A stretch of 36,290 nucleotides of DNA, taken from positions 1-36,290 of the forward strand of contig JAGAPR010000064.1 in NCBI GenBank assembly GCA_017623155.1. Direction: 5' to 3'. This stretch comes from Prevotella sp. Its GTDB lineage: Bacteria > Bacteroidota > Bacteroidia > Bacteroidales > Bacteroidaceae. The first letter of the stretch is position 1. Every line of letters begins with the position of its first letter. Shown piece by piece: positions 16,579 to 24,789 of this stretch. The translations under genes were made by a program, and so were the position numbers. The notes under the pieces were generated by a model. The model did not search any database and was not told the DNA's origin. It worked only from the letters and a program-made list of their open reading frames with translations.

Positions 16579-17244
16579 CTATTCTATGCTTACGATTTCA
16601 ATGTCGGCCTTTTCGTTCAGTATACCGTTCATCCAATTGTCGTATACCGTTCTTTTTACTTTCAAATCCATTGTCACTAGAAACATTTTCTCATCCTTGT
16701 GCCCTTTCACTTCCATGTTGTAAGCATACAGCTCCACGCACTCTTTCTTGATAAGTGCGGCCACGTCTTTCAGGTTTTCTTTCGATGATGAGGCCAGAGT
16801 TATCGACATGTTCTTGTTTCCGAAGCGTATAAGGATAACATTCAGTGTTTCGAGACACAACAGGACGAGTGCCGTTGTGGCAAAGGCCAGCACATAAAGG
16901 CCGGCACCGCAGGTGAGACCGATGGCCGATGTTACCCACAATCCGGCGGCGGTGGTAAGTCCGCGTATCACGTTTTTCTGGAAAATAATAAGTCCGGCAC
17001 CGATAAATCCTATTCCCGTCACCACCTGTGATGCTATTCGCGAGGGGTCGAGCGATGCCGTTCTGTCGAGACTTAGCGATGTGTCGAAGCCGAATTGCGA
17101 CAGTATCATGAACAGAGAGCTGCCCAAGGCCACGAGAAAATGCGTTCTGAACCCGGCATCTTTTGCCCTGTATTCACGTTCGAGACCTATCAGTCCGCCG
17201 AGAAAAGCGGCGACGAATATACGTAAAAAGAATTCGACAGTCAT
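16579..17244 (-). CDS. MgtC/SapB family membrane protein
   Basis: A 221-residue protein with four to five membrane helices (about 1-140) and a cytoplasmic C-terminal domain (about 145-221) with an ACT-like pattern. Family hallmarks are GGLIGLEREYRAKDAGFRTH (about 16-35), QVVTGIGFIGAGLI and RGLTTAAGLWVTSAIGL. Related proteins affect Mg2+ homeostasis or F-type ATPase activity, but no transport is proven for this group. The start lies 2 bp after the PAP2 gene stop on the same strand, so the two are co-transcribed. Its 3' end converges on the TPR gene with 16 bp between. Confidence 0.93.
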   Translation of the reverse strand: MTVEFFLRIFVAAFLGGLIGLEREYRAKDAGFRTHFLVALGSSLFMILSQFGFDTSLSLDRTASLDPSRIASQVVTGIGFIGAGLIIFQKNVIRGLTTAAGLWVTSAIGLTCGAGLYVLAFATTALVLLCLETLNVILIRFGNKNMSITLASSSKENLKDVAALIKKECVELYAYNMEVKGHKDEKMFLVTMDLKVKRTVYDNWMNGILNEKADIEIVSIE

Positions 17245-17246
17245 GA

Positions 17247-18206
17247 TTATTCCTTTCTTATAAATTTGTCATACACAAAATAAAGCACTGCGTAAATGGC
17301 TATTGCCGACACCCATCCGGCGAAAACGTCTATCGCATAGTGCGCATATATGTATACGGTAGACAGGCACAGCAAAACATATAGCGGCAGAATGCCGTAG
17401 AAAAGGCGGCGGTTTCGGCTCTCCCAAGCCAGCAACATGAGTATCGTTGTCACTCCCACGTGGCTGCTCGGGAATGCCGCTGTGGGGCGTTCGCCGGCGT
17501 TGTGTGCGTCTACCACCATCTGATAGAACACGCCGTCGCTATATCCCGGTGTGGGGAGAGCCTCGCGAATGGTGGCGAAATAGTTGCCAATGTCGGGAAA
17601 TACGCCGCGTGCTATATTGTCGATACCCACGGCGGGGTAGTAGTATTGCGGTCCGGCCACGGGCAGTATTATATATATTATGTAATATACGAAAAACGAA
17701 CCGAGTATTATAAACGACGCTCTGGCGAATTGGTTGTAACGCCGGGCGAAGTAAAACAGTGTCACCACGGCTATCAACGGGTAGTAACTTGCATATCCGA
17801 GACACATTAATTCGCTGAACACCCCGTTGCTGACAGCTTTGGAGAACAGCAATGCCGGCTGGCAACCGAACAGATATTGCTCGTAAGCGGCAAAGCTGTG
17901 GTCGAGATTTGGGAACATTCTGTTAAACTCATACGTGTCGGGATACCACCACGAGAGCAGTGCCATCTGCACGATTATGCGGCAGAGGCGCGTAAAGCGG
18001 CATGGTATCATGCGGTAAACGCCCCATAAGGCTATCGTTATGGCCAATATTCTGACACGTCCCCACAGCATCGACTCGGGGTTGGTGAGCTTTGTGTAGG
18101 TGAAAAACATCAGCAGCGATGTTATCACGAGATATGCCAATGCCACCCATTCGGCGGCGAGAAGCCCTTTCTTTGGCTTTTTCTCTATTTTGAAAATACT
18201 GTTCAT
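17247..18206 (-). CDS. PAP2-superfamily membrane phosphatase/phosphotransferase
   Basis: A 319-residue protein with about six membrane helices. The PAP2 catalytic pieces are visible in the C-terminal half: AAFPSSHVGVTTILM with the proton-donor His, and YIYAHYAIDVFAGW with the nucleophile His and supporting Asp. The first signature (KX6RP) is not evident, as in the PAP2_3 (inositol phosphorylceramide synthase-like) subgroup, which also carries a long N-terminal membrane region like this one. Likely acts on lipid phosphates at the inner membrane; transfer of a head group to a sphingolipid is possible but unproven. Confidence 0.82.
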   Translation of the reverse strand: MNSIFKIEKKPKKGLLAAEWVALAYLVITSLLMFFTYTKLTNPESMLWGRVRILAITIALWGVYRMIPCRFTRLCRIIVQMALLSWWYPDTYEFNRMFPNLDHSFAAYEQYLFGCQPALLFSKAVSNGVFSELMCLGYASYYPLIAVVTLFYFARRYNQFARASFIILGSFFVYYIIYIILPVAGPQYYYPAVGIDNIARGVFPDIGNYFATIREALPTPGYSDGVFYQMVVDAHNAGERPTAAFPSSHVGVTTILMLLAWESRNRRLFYGILPLYVLLCLSTVYIYAHYAIDVFAGWVSAIAIYAVLYFVYDKFIRKE

Positions 18207-18288
18207 CTCTTTGGTTGTGAGTTAAAAACGGCAGAGTGTCGCCTGCCTATAACGGTTTCTGTATATGTTGTTATAAGCCTGCCCGGTA

Positions 18289-19281
18289 TTATAACCAGCC
18301 GTTTTCCTTATACCATTTCATGGCTTCTGTCACACCGCGGTCAAGGTCGAACTCCGGTTTGTAACCCAGTTCTTCTCTTGCCGGAGTGATGTCGCAGCGC
18401 CAGTTGCGCTGTTTCATTATGTTATACTTGTCGTTGTTGAGTGCCGTTACCTTTCCTCTTGCCCGTCCGGCATATTCGCCTATCCACGTCACTATGCGCA
18501 ATACCCATATCGGTGCCTTTATGCGCAGCACCCACGGGTTGCCCATCTCGCGGCAGAGCAGGTCGCTGAATGTGCGCGATGAGTATGTGTTTCCGTCGCT
18601 GAGAATGTATTTCGAGCCGTTCGCTCCTTTTTCGATGGCTTTGAAAACAGCCTGCACAAGGTCTTTCACGTATATGAATGTGAGTTGTTGCGGGCGGTAG
18701 CCGACAGAGAAGTCAGTGTGGCTCTTGATGCTTTTTGCCATCATGAAGTAGTCGGTCTCTCTCGGACCGTACACTCCCGTGGGGCGGAGAGTGACGCACG
18801 GAAAGTCGTCGAGCGTGTCGAGAAACTCCTCGGCGGCCAGTTTGCTCTTTGCATACAGCGTGTCGGGCATCGGTGTGTCCGTGCTCTTGATATCCTCGTC
18901 GGGATGCAAATCTTTCACGGGTCCGTATATGCTGAGGCTGCTTATGAACACAAACTTCTTCAGTCCGGGTTGTGTCTGACGTATTGCGAGTGCCAGATTG
19001 CGTGTGCCATCGGTGTTCACACGGTTGAAATCGCTCGCGCGCAGGCATTTTGTGGCTCCCGCGGCGTGCACCACATAGTCGAGATTGAGTCCTGTCAACT
19101 GTTCCGTAAGTTCTTTCTGACTGTCAAGATTAAGCTCGATGAAGTTTATTCGGCTGTCGGTGAGATACCTCTTGCTGCTCGTTTTGCGCATGGCGGCCCA
19201 CACGGTCATGTTTTGTCTGAGTGCTTCCTCGACAATGAAACTGCCTATAAAACCGCTTGCTCCTGTTATTAGAATGTTCAT
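18289..19281 (-). CDS. NAD-dependent epimerase/dehydratase (extended SDR)
   Basis: A protein of about 330 residues with the extended short-chain dehydrogenase layout: Rossmann loop TGASGFIGS at about 6-14, VHAAGATK, catalytic YAKSK in the DTLYAKSKLAAEEFL helix, and RPTGVYGPRE. I moved the start from an in-frame TTG at 19305 to the ATG at 19281 because the -7 box TATCTTTG (complement of 19303-19310) covers the former. Substrate not known: a nucleotide sugar, sterol-like or ceramide-type substrate are all possible. It heads a minus-strand run with the PAP2 gene (82-bp gap) and the MgtC-like gene. Confidence 0.87.
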   Translation of the reverse strand: MNILITGASGFIGSFIVEEALRQNMTVWAAMRKTSSKRYLTDSRINFIELNLDSQKELTEQLTGLNLDYVVHAAGATKCLRASDFNRVNTDGTRNLALAIRQTQPGLKKFVFISSLSIYGPVKDLHPDEDIKSTDTPMPDTLYAKSKLAAEEFLDTLDDFPCVTLRPTGVYGPRETDYFMMAKSIKSHTDFSVGYRPQQLTFIYVKDLVQAVFKAIEKGANGSKYILSDGNTYSSRTFSDLLCREMGNPWVLRIKAPIWVLRIVTWIGEYAGRARGKVTALNNDKYNIMKQRNWRCDITPAREELGYKPEFDLDRGVTEAMKWYKENGWL

Positions 19282-19302
19282 TATGTATCTTAATTTGTTC
19301 TG

Positions 19303-19310
19303 CAAAGATA
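19303..19310 (-). promoter_or_regulatory. -7 box of the epimerase gene
   Basis: TATCTTTG on the minus strand, about 22 bases upstream of the chosen ATG. A clear -33 TTG at the right distance is missing, so the promoter may need an activator. Confidence 0.5.
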
Positions 19311-19413
19311 CTATTTTAAAATAAATTATTACTCTAAATGCTTGAAATAGGGAATATTTTTGTTACTTTGCATAAGGTGGAAACACTATGATTAATATTT
19401 AAAACTTACGATT

Positions 19414-21609
19414 ATGGGAAAGAAAAAAGGAGGTAAGCGAATGACAAAAAAGCAGCTGGCCGATGCTTTGCGCGATTTTTTTATGGCCGGTCCGGACAAA
19501 ACTTTCAGCTTCAAGTATATTTTCAAGGAACTCAAACTCAACACACATCCGTTGAAAATGCTTGCCATCGACTTGATGGAAGAGATGGCATGGGACGATT
19601 TTCTCACAAAAGTCAGCGAAAATTCATACCGCCTGAACACAAAGACGCAGGTGCAGGAGGGACGTTTCCGCCGCAAGGCAAACGGCAAAAACAGTTTTAT
19701 TCCCGATGATGGCAGCCTGCCGGTGTTCGTGGCCGAGCGTAATTCGATGTCGGCACTCGACGGCGACAAGGTGCGGGTGACGTTTCTCGCGCGGCGTGCA
19801 AATCATATCAAGGAGGCCGTGGTGACGGCAATTCTCGAACGTGCGCGCGATTCTTTCGTCGGTCGTCTGCGCGTGGAGCGCGACTATGCGCTGCTCGTCA
19901 TGCCCGACAATGTGTTTGCCCACGACATGATTATCCCCAAAAGTTCGCTCAAAGGCGGCAAAACCGACGACATGGCGGTGGTGCGGGTGACACAATGGCC
20001 CGATGCCGAGCATAAAAACGCGGTGGGGGAGGTAGTCGACGTGCTCGGCGAACATGGTGACAACGATGTGGAGATGAACGCCATTCTCGCACAGTATGGC
20101 CTGCCATACAAGTATCCCAAGGAGGTTGAAGAAGCCGCAAACAAGATTTCGGATGTGATTACCGATGAGGATCTGGCCGAGCGCGAAGACTTCCGCGGAG
20201 TGTTCACATGCACCATCGACCCGCACGACGCAAAGGATTTCGACGATGCTCTGTCGATAAGGCGCGTCGATGGGAGTGACCTTTGGGAGGTTGGTGTGCA
20301 TATAGCCGACGTTTCTCACTATGTCACCGAGGGCTCGATAATCGACCGCGAGGCAGTGAAGCGCGCCACGAGCATTTATCTTGTCGACCGCACGATACCC
20401 ATGTTGCCCGAGCGGCTGTGCAATTACATCTGCTCGTTGCGTCCCGACGAGGATAAACTCGCATACAGCGTGATATTCGAAATGACGGATGATGGCGAGG
20501 TGAAACGCTGGCGACTGGCGCACACCGTGATACGAAGCGATCGCCGTTATGCGTATGAGGAGGTGCAGACCATTCTTGAAGCCAACGGAGTGGTGGACGG
20601 AACGGGACAGCCTGCCCCGTCCGCAGGTCCGGAAGGGTATAAAGGCGAGAATGCCGGGATGCTCGTGCAGCTCGACCGTCTGGCAAAGAAGCTGCGCGAG
20701 GCACGGTTTAAGAACGGTGCAGTGAAATTCGACCGTGAGGAGTTGCGCTTCGATATCGACGAGAAAGGGCGGCCCACACGCTGCTACTTCAAGAAGTCGA
20801 AAGATGCCAACAAACTGATAGAGGAGTTCATGCTCCTTGCAAACCGCACCGTGGCAGAGAGCATCGGGCGGGTGAAGAAAGGCACCGCGGCCAAGACATT
20901 GCCATATCGTGTGCACGACCAACCGGATCCCGTGAAGTTGGAAACGTTGCGTGGCTTCGTCGTCAAGTTCGGATATAAGATGAAGACGGCAGGCACCAAG
21001 GGCGCAATAGCCCGCAGCCTGAACACTCTTCTCGACGAGTGTGCCGGCAAGAACGAGCAGAAACTCATCGAGACGGTGGCGCTCCGCGCGATGATGAAAG
21101 CCAAATACAGCGTGCACAACATCGGCCATTACGGACTGGCGTTCGACTATTACACGCATTTCACGTCGCCGATACGCCGCTATCCCGACACTATGGTGCA
21201 CCGGTTGCTCACGAGATACCAGCAGGGAGGCCGCTCGGCAAACAAGGAAAAGTATGAGGAACTGTGCGAGCACTGCTCCGACATGGAACTTGTGGCGCAG
21301 AATGCCGAGCGCGATTCCATCAAATACAAGATGGTGGAGTTCATGGGCGAGCATCTCGGTGAGGTGTTCGACGCTCACATCAGCGGCATACAGAGCTACG
21401 GCATATATTGTGAGATAGACGAAAACCACTGCGAGGGCATGGTGCCGATGCGCGATCTTGACGATGACTACTACGACTTCGACGAGAAAAACTATTGTCT
21501 CGTCGGCCGCCGTCACCACAACAAGTATCAACTCGGCGATGCCGTGCGCGTAAAAGTGGCACGCGCCGACCTCGACAAGAAGCAACTCGATTTCACGATA
21601 GAAAGGTAA
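19414..21609 (+). CDS. rnr: Ribonuclease R (RNB family 3'-5' exoribonuclease)
   Basis: A 731-residue exoribonuclease that degrades structured RNA in the cytoplasm. Order of domains: an N-terminal helix-turn-helix-like region (about 10-70), cold-shock/OB domains (about 80-230), the RNB catalytic domain with TCTIDPHDAKDFDDALSI (about 265-285), in which the clustered Asp residues bind Mg2+, then HIADVSHYV and FTSPIRRYPD, and a C-terminal S1 domain (about 645-731). It has the usual length but without a long basic tail. A TTACTTTG element about 35 bp upstream is a weak -7 match. Confidence 0.95.
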   Translation: MGKKKGGKRMTKKQLADALRDFFMAGPDKTFSFKYIFKELKLNTHPLKMLAIDLMEEMAWDDFLTKVSENSYRLNTKTQVQEGRFRRKANGKNSFIPDDGSLPVFVAERNSMSALDGDKVRVTFLARRANHIKEAVVTAILERARDSFVGRLRVERDYALLVMPDNVFAHDMIIPKSSLKGGKTDDMAVVRVTQWPDAEHKNAVGEVVDVLGEHGDNDVEMNAILAQYGLPYKYPKEVEEAANKISDVITDEDLAEREDFRGVFTCTIDPHDAKDFDDALSIRRVDGSDLWEVGVHIADVSHYVTEGSIIDREAVKRATSIYLVDRTIPMLPERLCNYICSLRPDEDKLAYSVIFEMTDDGEVKRWRLAHTVIRSDRRYAYEEVQTILEANGVVDGTGQPAPSAGPEGYKGENAGMLVQLDRLAKKLREARFKNGAVKFDREELRFDIDEKGRPTRCYFKKSKDANKLIEEFMLLANRTVAESIGRVKKGTAAKTLPYRVHDQPDPVKLETLRGFVVKFGYKMKTAGTKGAIARSLNTLLDECAGKNEQKLIETVALRAMMKAKYSVHNIGHYGLAFDYYTHFTSPIRRYPDTMVHRLLTRYQQGGRSANKEKYEELCEHCSDMELVAQNAERDSIKYKMVEFMGEHLGEVFDAHISGIQSYGIYCEIDENHCEGMVPMRDLDDDYYDFDEKNYCLVGRRHHNKYQLGDAVRVKVARADLDKKQLDFTIER

Positions 21610-21621
21610 ATTACGAGTTTG

Positions 21622-21662
21622 GAATTACGAGTTGTCGGCCGCAGGCCGACAACTCGTAATTC
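21622..21662 (+). terminator. Perfect 19-bp palindrome after rnr
   Basis: Bases 21622-21640 are the exact reverse complement of 21644-21662, with a 3-base loop (GCA). It starts 12 bases after the rnr stop. There is no strong T run, so besides stopping transcription it may be a palindromic intergenic element that protects the mRNA 3' end. Confidence 0.65.
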
Positions 21663-21667
21663 ATTAT

Positions 21668-22319
21668 TCATTTCAGAGAGTTTATCCTGCGCCATAAAGC
21701 TATTGAAATACTCTTCCGGTCAAGGTCATTGAGGCTGCGGAATGTTGTATGGCTTTTCAGTACATCGAACGGCATGGTTAACAGTAGCTTGCCGAGACAT
21801 TCATCCGCGAATGAGTTTGATACCACACTTACTCCCTCAAAATCTAATTTGGGTCTATTTCTTTGTTTGAGTGAATTTCGAGATACACTATTGTTCCCTG
21901 CCATGTGATATCTTCCACTACATGTGTAGTGGATTTGTTATATATAAGTTTGTGACTAACGCTTCTTTCTCTGAGATGTTTTTATATTTTTGATTTTCCG
22001 ATAAAGATTCTTTTATACCTATTCCGTCATCGGCTACAAGTATTTGTATTAGTGACTTTTCTGAATCGTAGTATGTTATTGCCGTGCCGCAATTATTTCC
22101 CGAGTGAGTAAGAACATTATCCAATATTTCATAGAAAGCATAGCTCATTAGTCGGATTATACCTAATTATATATCCGGATATATTGTCAGGGTTTTGATA
22201 ATATCCGAATATACATTATAAATATTTTCATTGTCAAATACTTCTATTGATGCTTTCAGTGTATTTTGTTTGAAGTATTTTTCTAATAATCGATCGATAT
22301 TAATGTGAGATATAAATTA
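21668..22319 (-). pseudogene. Decayed GHKL ATPase fused to STAS-like (DUF4325) domain
   Basis: Three conserved pieces follow one another on the minus strand in broken frames. From 22319 to about 22179 an open stretch contains EKYFKQNTLKASIEVFDNE and ends YPDI then TAA. The same frame resumes as MSYAFYEILDNVLTHSG (GHKL N box) and ADDGIGIKES (G1 box), stopping at 21918; the G2 glycine loop is missing. A shifted frame reads WQGTIVYLEIH, a GHKL-domain end. The last frame reads DFEGVSVVSNSFADECLGKLL to 21668, typical of STAS-like DUF4325. An in-frame stop, an apparent deletion and two frame changes indicate a dead gene. Confidence 0.75.
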
Positions 22320-22468
22320 AATGACATGAGTAAAAACAGGCAGACAGAGTGTTATGATGCTTTGTCCCGTTGTTATGTCTGTCTTTGCAAATATACAAAA
22401 AATAAAGAGAGACAGAACTAAATGAAGAATAATTTAATTCGTTCTTTTTTATAAAAAGTATATTGATA

Positions 22469-22501
22469 TTGCTAAAATCTCATGGAAATGCAGTAATTTT
22501 G
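22469..22501 (+). promoter_or_regulatory. Promoter of the PurF-like gene
   Basis: TAATTTTG at 22494-22501 fits the -7 consensus; a TTG at 22469-22471 lies 22 bp upstream, slightly far. The ATG follows 19 bases after the -7 box. The rest of 22320-22468 shows nothing I can name. Confidence 0.55.
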
Positions 22502-22520
22502 CAGCCAAAAGATATAAAAC

Positions 22521-23945
22521 ATGGGTGGCTTTTTCGGAACTATATCAGTTAAGGATTGCGTAAACGATTTGTTTTACGGCACGGATTATAACTCACATTT
22601 AGGCACTAAGAGAGCAGGCCTTGTCACTTTTGACAAGGAAAAAGGTTTCACACGCAGTATTCACAGTCTTGAACGGGACTATTTCCGTTCGCGCTTCGAA
22701 AGCGAGCTTGACAAGTTCGGAGGATGCTCCGGTGTCGGCATAATCAGCGATACCGACCCGCAGCCGATACTTGTAAACTCGCATCTCGGCAGGTATGCCG
22801 TGGTCACGGTGGCGAAGATAAACAATGTGCGCGAGATTGCGCAGGAGCTGCTCGACAACCGTATGCACTTCAGCGAGATGAGCTCAAACAACATCAACCC
22901 CACGGAGCTCGTCGCCCTGCTAATCAACATGGGCAACACTTTCGTCGACGGCATCAATCTCGTATATCGCAAGGTGAAAGGCTCGTGCTCGATGCTTGTA
23001 CTCACGGAAGACGGAATAATAGCCGCGCGCGACGCACTCGGACGCACACCGATAGTATTGGGACAGAAAGAGGGGGCGTTTGCCGCTACGAGCGAGACAA
23101 CCGCTCTGCCCAATCTCGACTTCAAGAGGTTGCGCGATGTCGGTCCGGGAGAAATCGTGAAACTGAGAGCCGACGGCATCGAAGTGATGCAGAAACCGTT
23201 TACACGCTGCCAGATATGTTCTTTCCTGTGGGTATACTACGGCTTCCCCGCAAGCGACTATGAGGGAATAAACACCGAATACGTGCGCGAGTATGCCGGA
23301 AACGTCATGGGCCGGGAAGACGACACCGAGGCCGACTGCGCCTGCGGAGTGCCCGACTCGGGAGTGGGAACGGCGCTCGGATATGCCGAAGGCCACAAGA
23401 TACCATACAAGCGTGCCGTGCTGAAATATACTCCCACATGGCCCCGCTCGTTCACTCCGGGCAACCAGAGCCGCCGCGACCTCGTGGCAAAGATGAAGCT
23501 CATCCCCAATCCGGCAATACTGAAAGACCAGCGGGTGGTGTTCTGCGACGACTCCATTGTGCGCGGCACACAGTTGCGCGACAATGTGCGCACATTCTTC
23601 GAGTACGGAGCCAAGGAAGTGCACGCCCGCATATCGTGCCCGCCGCTTGTATACGGATGCCCGTTTATCGGATTTACGGCATCGAAGAGCGACCTTGAAC
23701 TGATCACGCGCCGCATAATCCAAGACTTCGAGGGCGACGCGAACAAAAAACTGGACAAGTATGCCACGACAGACAGTCCCGAATATAAGCGCATGGTGGA
23801 GGAAATCGGTCGCAGGCTCGGTCTCACAAGCGTGAAATTCAATAAGATAGAGACACTCATCGAGGCCATCGGCCTGCCGAAAGAGAATGTATGCACCCAC
23901 TGTTTCGACGGCAGCAGCTATTTCTTTCAAGACAAGGAAAAATGA
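22521..23945 (+). CDS. PurF-like protein lacking the N-terminal catalytic cysteine
   Basis: A 474-residue homologue of amidophosphoribosyltransferase, the first enzyme of purine synthesis. The N-terminal Ntn glutaminase-like domain (about 1-230) is complete in fold motifs (GTDYNSHLGTKRAG, LVNSHLGRYAVVTVAKINN, ARDALGRTP) but begins MGGFFG, without the Cys2 used by PurF to release ammonia from glutamine. The C-terminal phosphoribosyltransferase domain keeps the PRPP loop VVFCDDSIVRGTQLRDN (about 338-354). It may use free ammonia, be regulatory, or do another PRPP reaction. A monocistronic gene with a hairpin after it. I give no symbol because true PurF activity is doubtful. Confidence 0.85.
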   Translation: MGGFFGTISVKDCVNDLFYGTDYNSHLGTKRAGLVTFDKEKGFTRSIHSLERDYFRSRFESELDKFGGCSGVGIISDTDPQPILVNSHLGRYAVVTVAKINNVREIAQELLDNRMHFSEMSSNNINPTELVALLINMGNTFVDGINLVYRKVKGSCSMLVLTEDGIIAARDALGRTPIVLGQKEGAFAATSETTALPNLDFKRLRDVGPGEIVKLRADGIEVMQKPFTRCQICSFLWVYYGFPASDYEGINTEYVREYAGNVMGREDDTEADCACGVPDSGVGTALGYAEGHKIPYKRAVLKYTPTWPRSFTPGNQSRRDLVAKMKLIPNPAILKDQRVVFCDDSIVRGTQLRDNVRTFFEYGAKEVHARISCPPLVYGCPFIGFTASKSDLELITRRIIQDFEGDANKKLDKYATTDSPEYKRMVEEIGRRLGLTSVKFNKIETLIEAIGLPKENVCTHCFDGSSYFFQDKEK

Positions 23946-23957
23946 TGTTAGATGTTA

Positions 23958-24005
23958 GGTGTTAAATGGCAGATGTCTTCCATCTAACATCTACCATTTA
24001 ACATC
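23958..24005 (+). terminator. Hairpin after the PurF-like gene
   Basis: GGTGTTAAATGGCAGATGT (23958-23976) pairs with ACATCTACCATTTAACATC (23987-24005) with G-T wobbles and a 10-base loop. A further ATGTTAGATGTTAG-type repetition around it suggests a duplicated palindromic element used as a terminator. Confidence 0.6.
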
Positions 24006-24066
24006 TTTCATGCTTTTTGGTTAAAGAAGCGTAAATAAATTGTCAAGATTTAATATGTTAACGTCG

Positions 24067-24300
24067 CTGAGAATCGATTCTTTTTCACGAAAAGTTTTTT
24101 TGGCGCAAATACGCGAAATATGACGCACTTTGCGTAAATGCTTGTATGCGAGACGGATACAAACATTTACGCTTTTTTTAGCCCTTTGAAAAAACGTCTT
24201 GTTTTCCAATAAGGCCGTAATTGCATTCCAATAAGGCCGTAATTGCACGACGGTTAGGCCGTAATTGGAATGCAATTACGGCCTTATTGCAAGGCAAAAA
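24067..24300 (-). repeat. Dispersed non-coding repeat, copy B
   Basis: Inverted counterpart of 6634-6868. Read on the minus strand, it starts TTTTTGCCTTGCAATAAGG, carries four GGCC units (plus-strand positions 24280, 24257, 24235, 24213; spacing 23, 22, 22) and ends CGATTCTCAG (24067-24076). The middle contains its own pair of GCATTTACG-type arms (TGCGTAAATGCTTGTATGCG near 24130 and the inverse near 24163), absent from copy A. Confidence 0.8.
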
Positions 24301-24726
24301 TGGACAAAAATGGGCAAAAGCGTATCGTGACAGTTAAGCAAGGTTAATCAAACTGTCTTATTGGTTAAATATTTTAAGTTAATAAAACCTACTTCGCGAA
24401 AACATTTTGTCGCGGGTTTTTACTTTTTGTTTACATCTTTTTGGTTAAATCAAAGATTGGAATGTTAAAAGAATGAGCCGGGCTGTGCCAAAATGCAAAT
24501 GAGGCGCAAAATATGTCCCTACATTGCGCAAGAACCTTATTTTGACACATCCTCCTATGGCAACATTTATTCCTGTTACGAATTCATCATCTGTTTTATC
24601 TCTCGAAACATCGGATGGGTCTGATATATAAATAAGGTGAAAGCAAAGAAAAGAATAAAAAAAAGTTAAATACCGACTTGTACAAAAACTTTTTACACTC
24701 GTTTTCTTTTTTTGTTACTTTTTAAC

Positions 24727-24734
24727 TACCTTTG
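24727..24734 (+). promoter_or_regulatory. -7 box of the secreted protein gene
   Basis: TACCTTTG, 55 bases before the ATG at 24790. No well-placed -33 box is visible; the upstream DNA is T rich. Confidence 0.5.
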
Positions 24735-24789
24735 TCTCAACCTAAGAAAAAATAACTAAAAGTGTATTTATTATATTAACTAAAACAAA

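Larger units (their letters stand above)
23946..24789. other. Non-coding stretch between the PurF-like gene and the secreted protein
   Basis: No gene supported. It contains the hairpin at 23958-24005, copy B of the dispersed repeat at 24067-24300, a short palindromic region around 24391-24416 (CGCG...CGCG) and a -7 box TACCTTTG at 24727-24734 ahead of the next gene. An apparent minus-strand frame over the repeat is rejected. Confidence 0.6.

Noticed and set aside
19624-21585. 653-codon open frame antisense to rnr
   Set aside because: A shadow of the high-GC rnr reading frame, with no domain features and a His/Val/Leu-biased composition.
24021-24275. Minus-strand open frame of 84 codons
   Set aside because: It lies within the dispersed repeat; the corresponding frame in copy A is not conserved.
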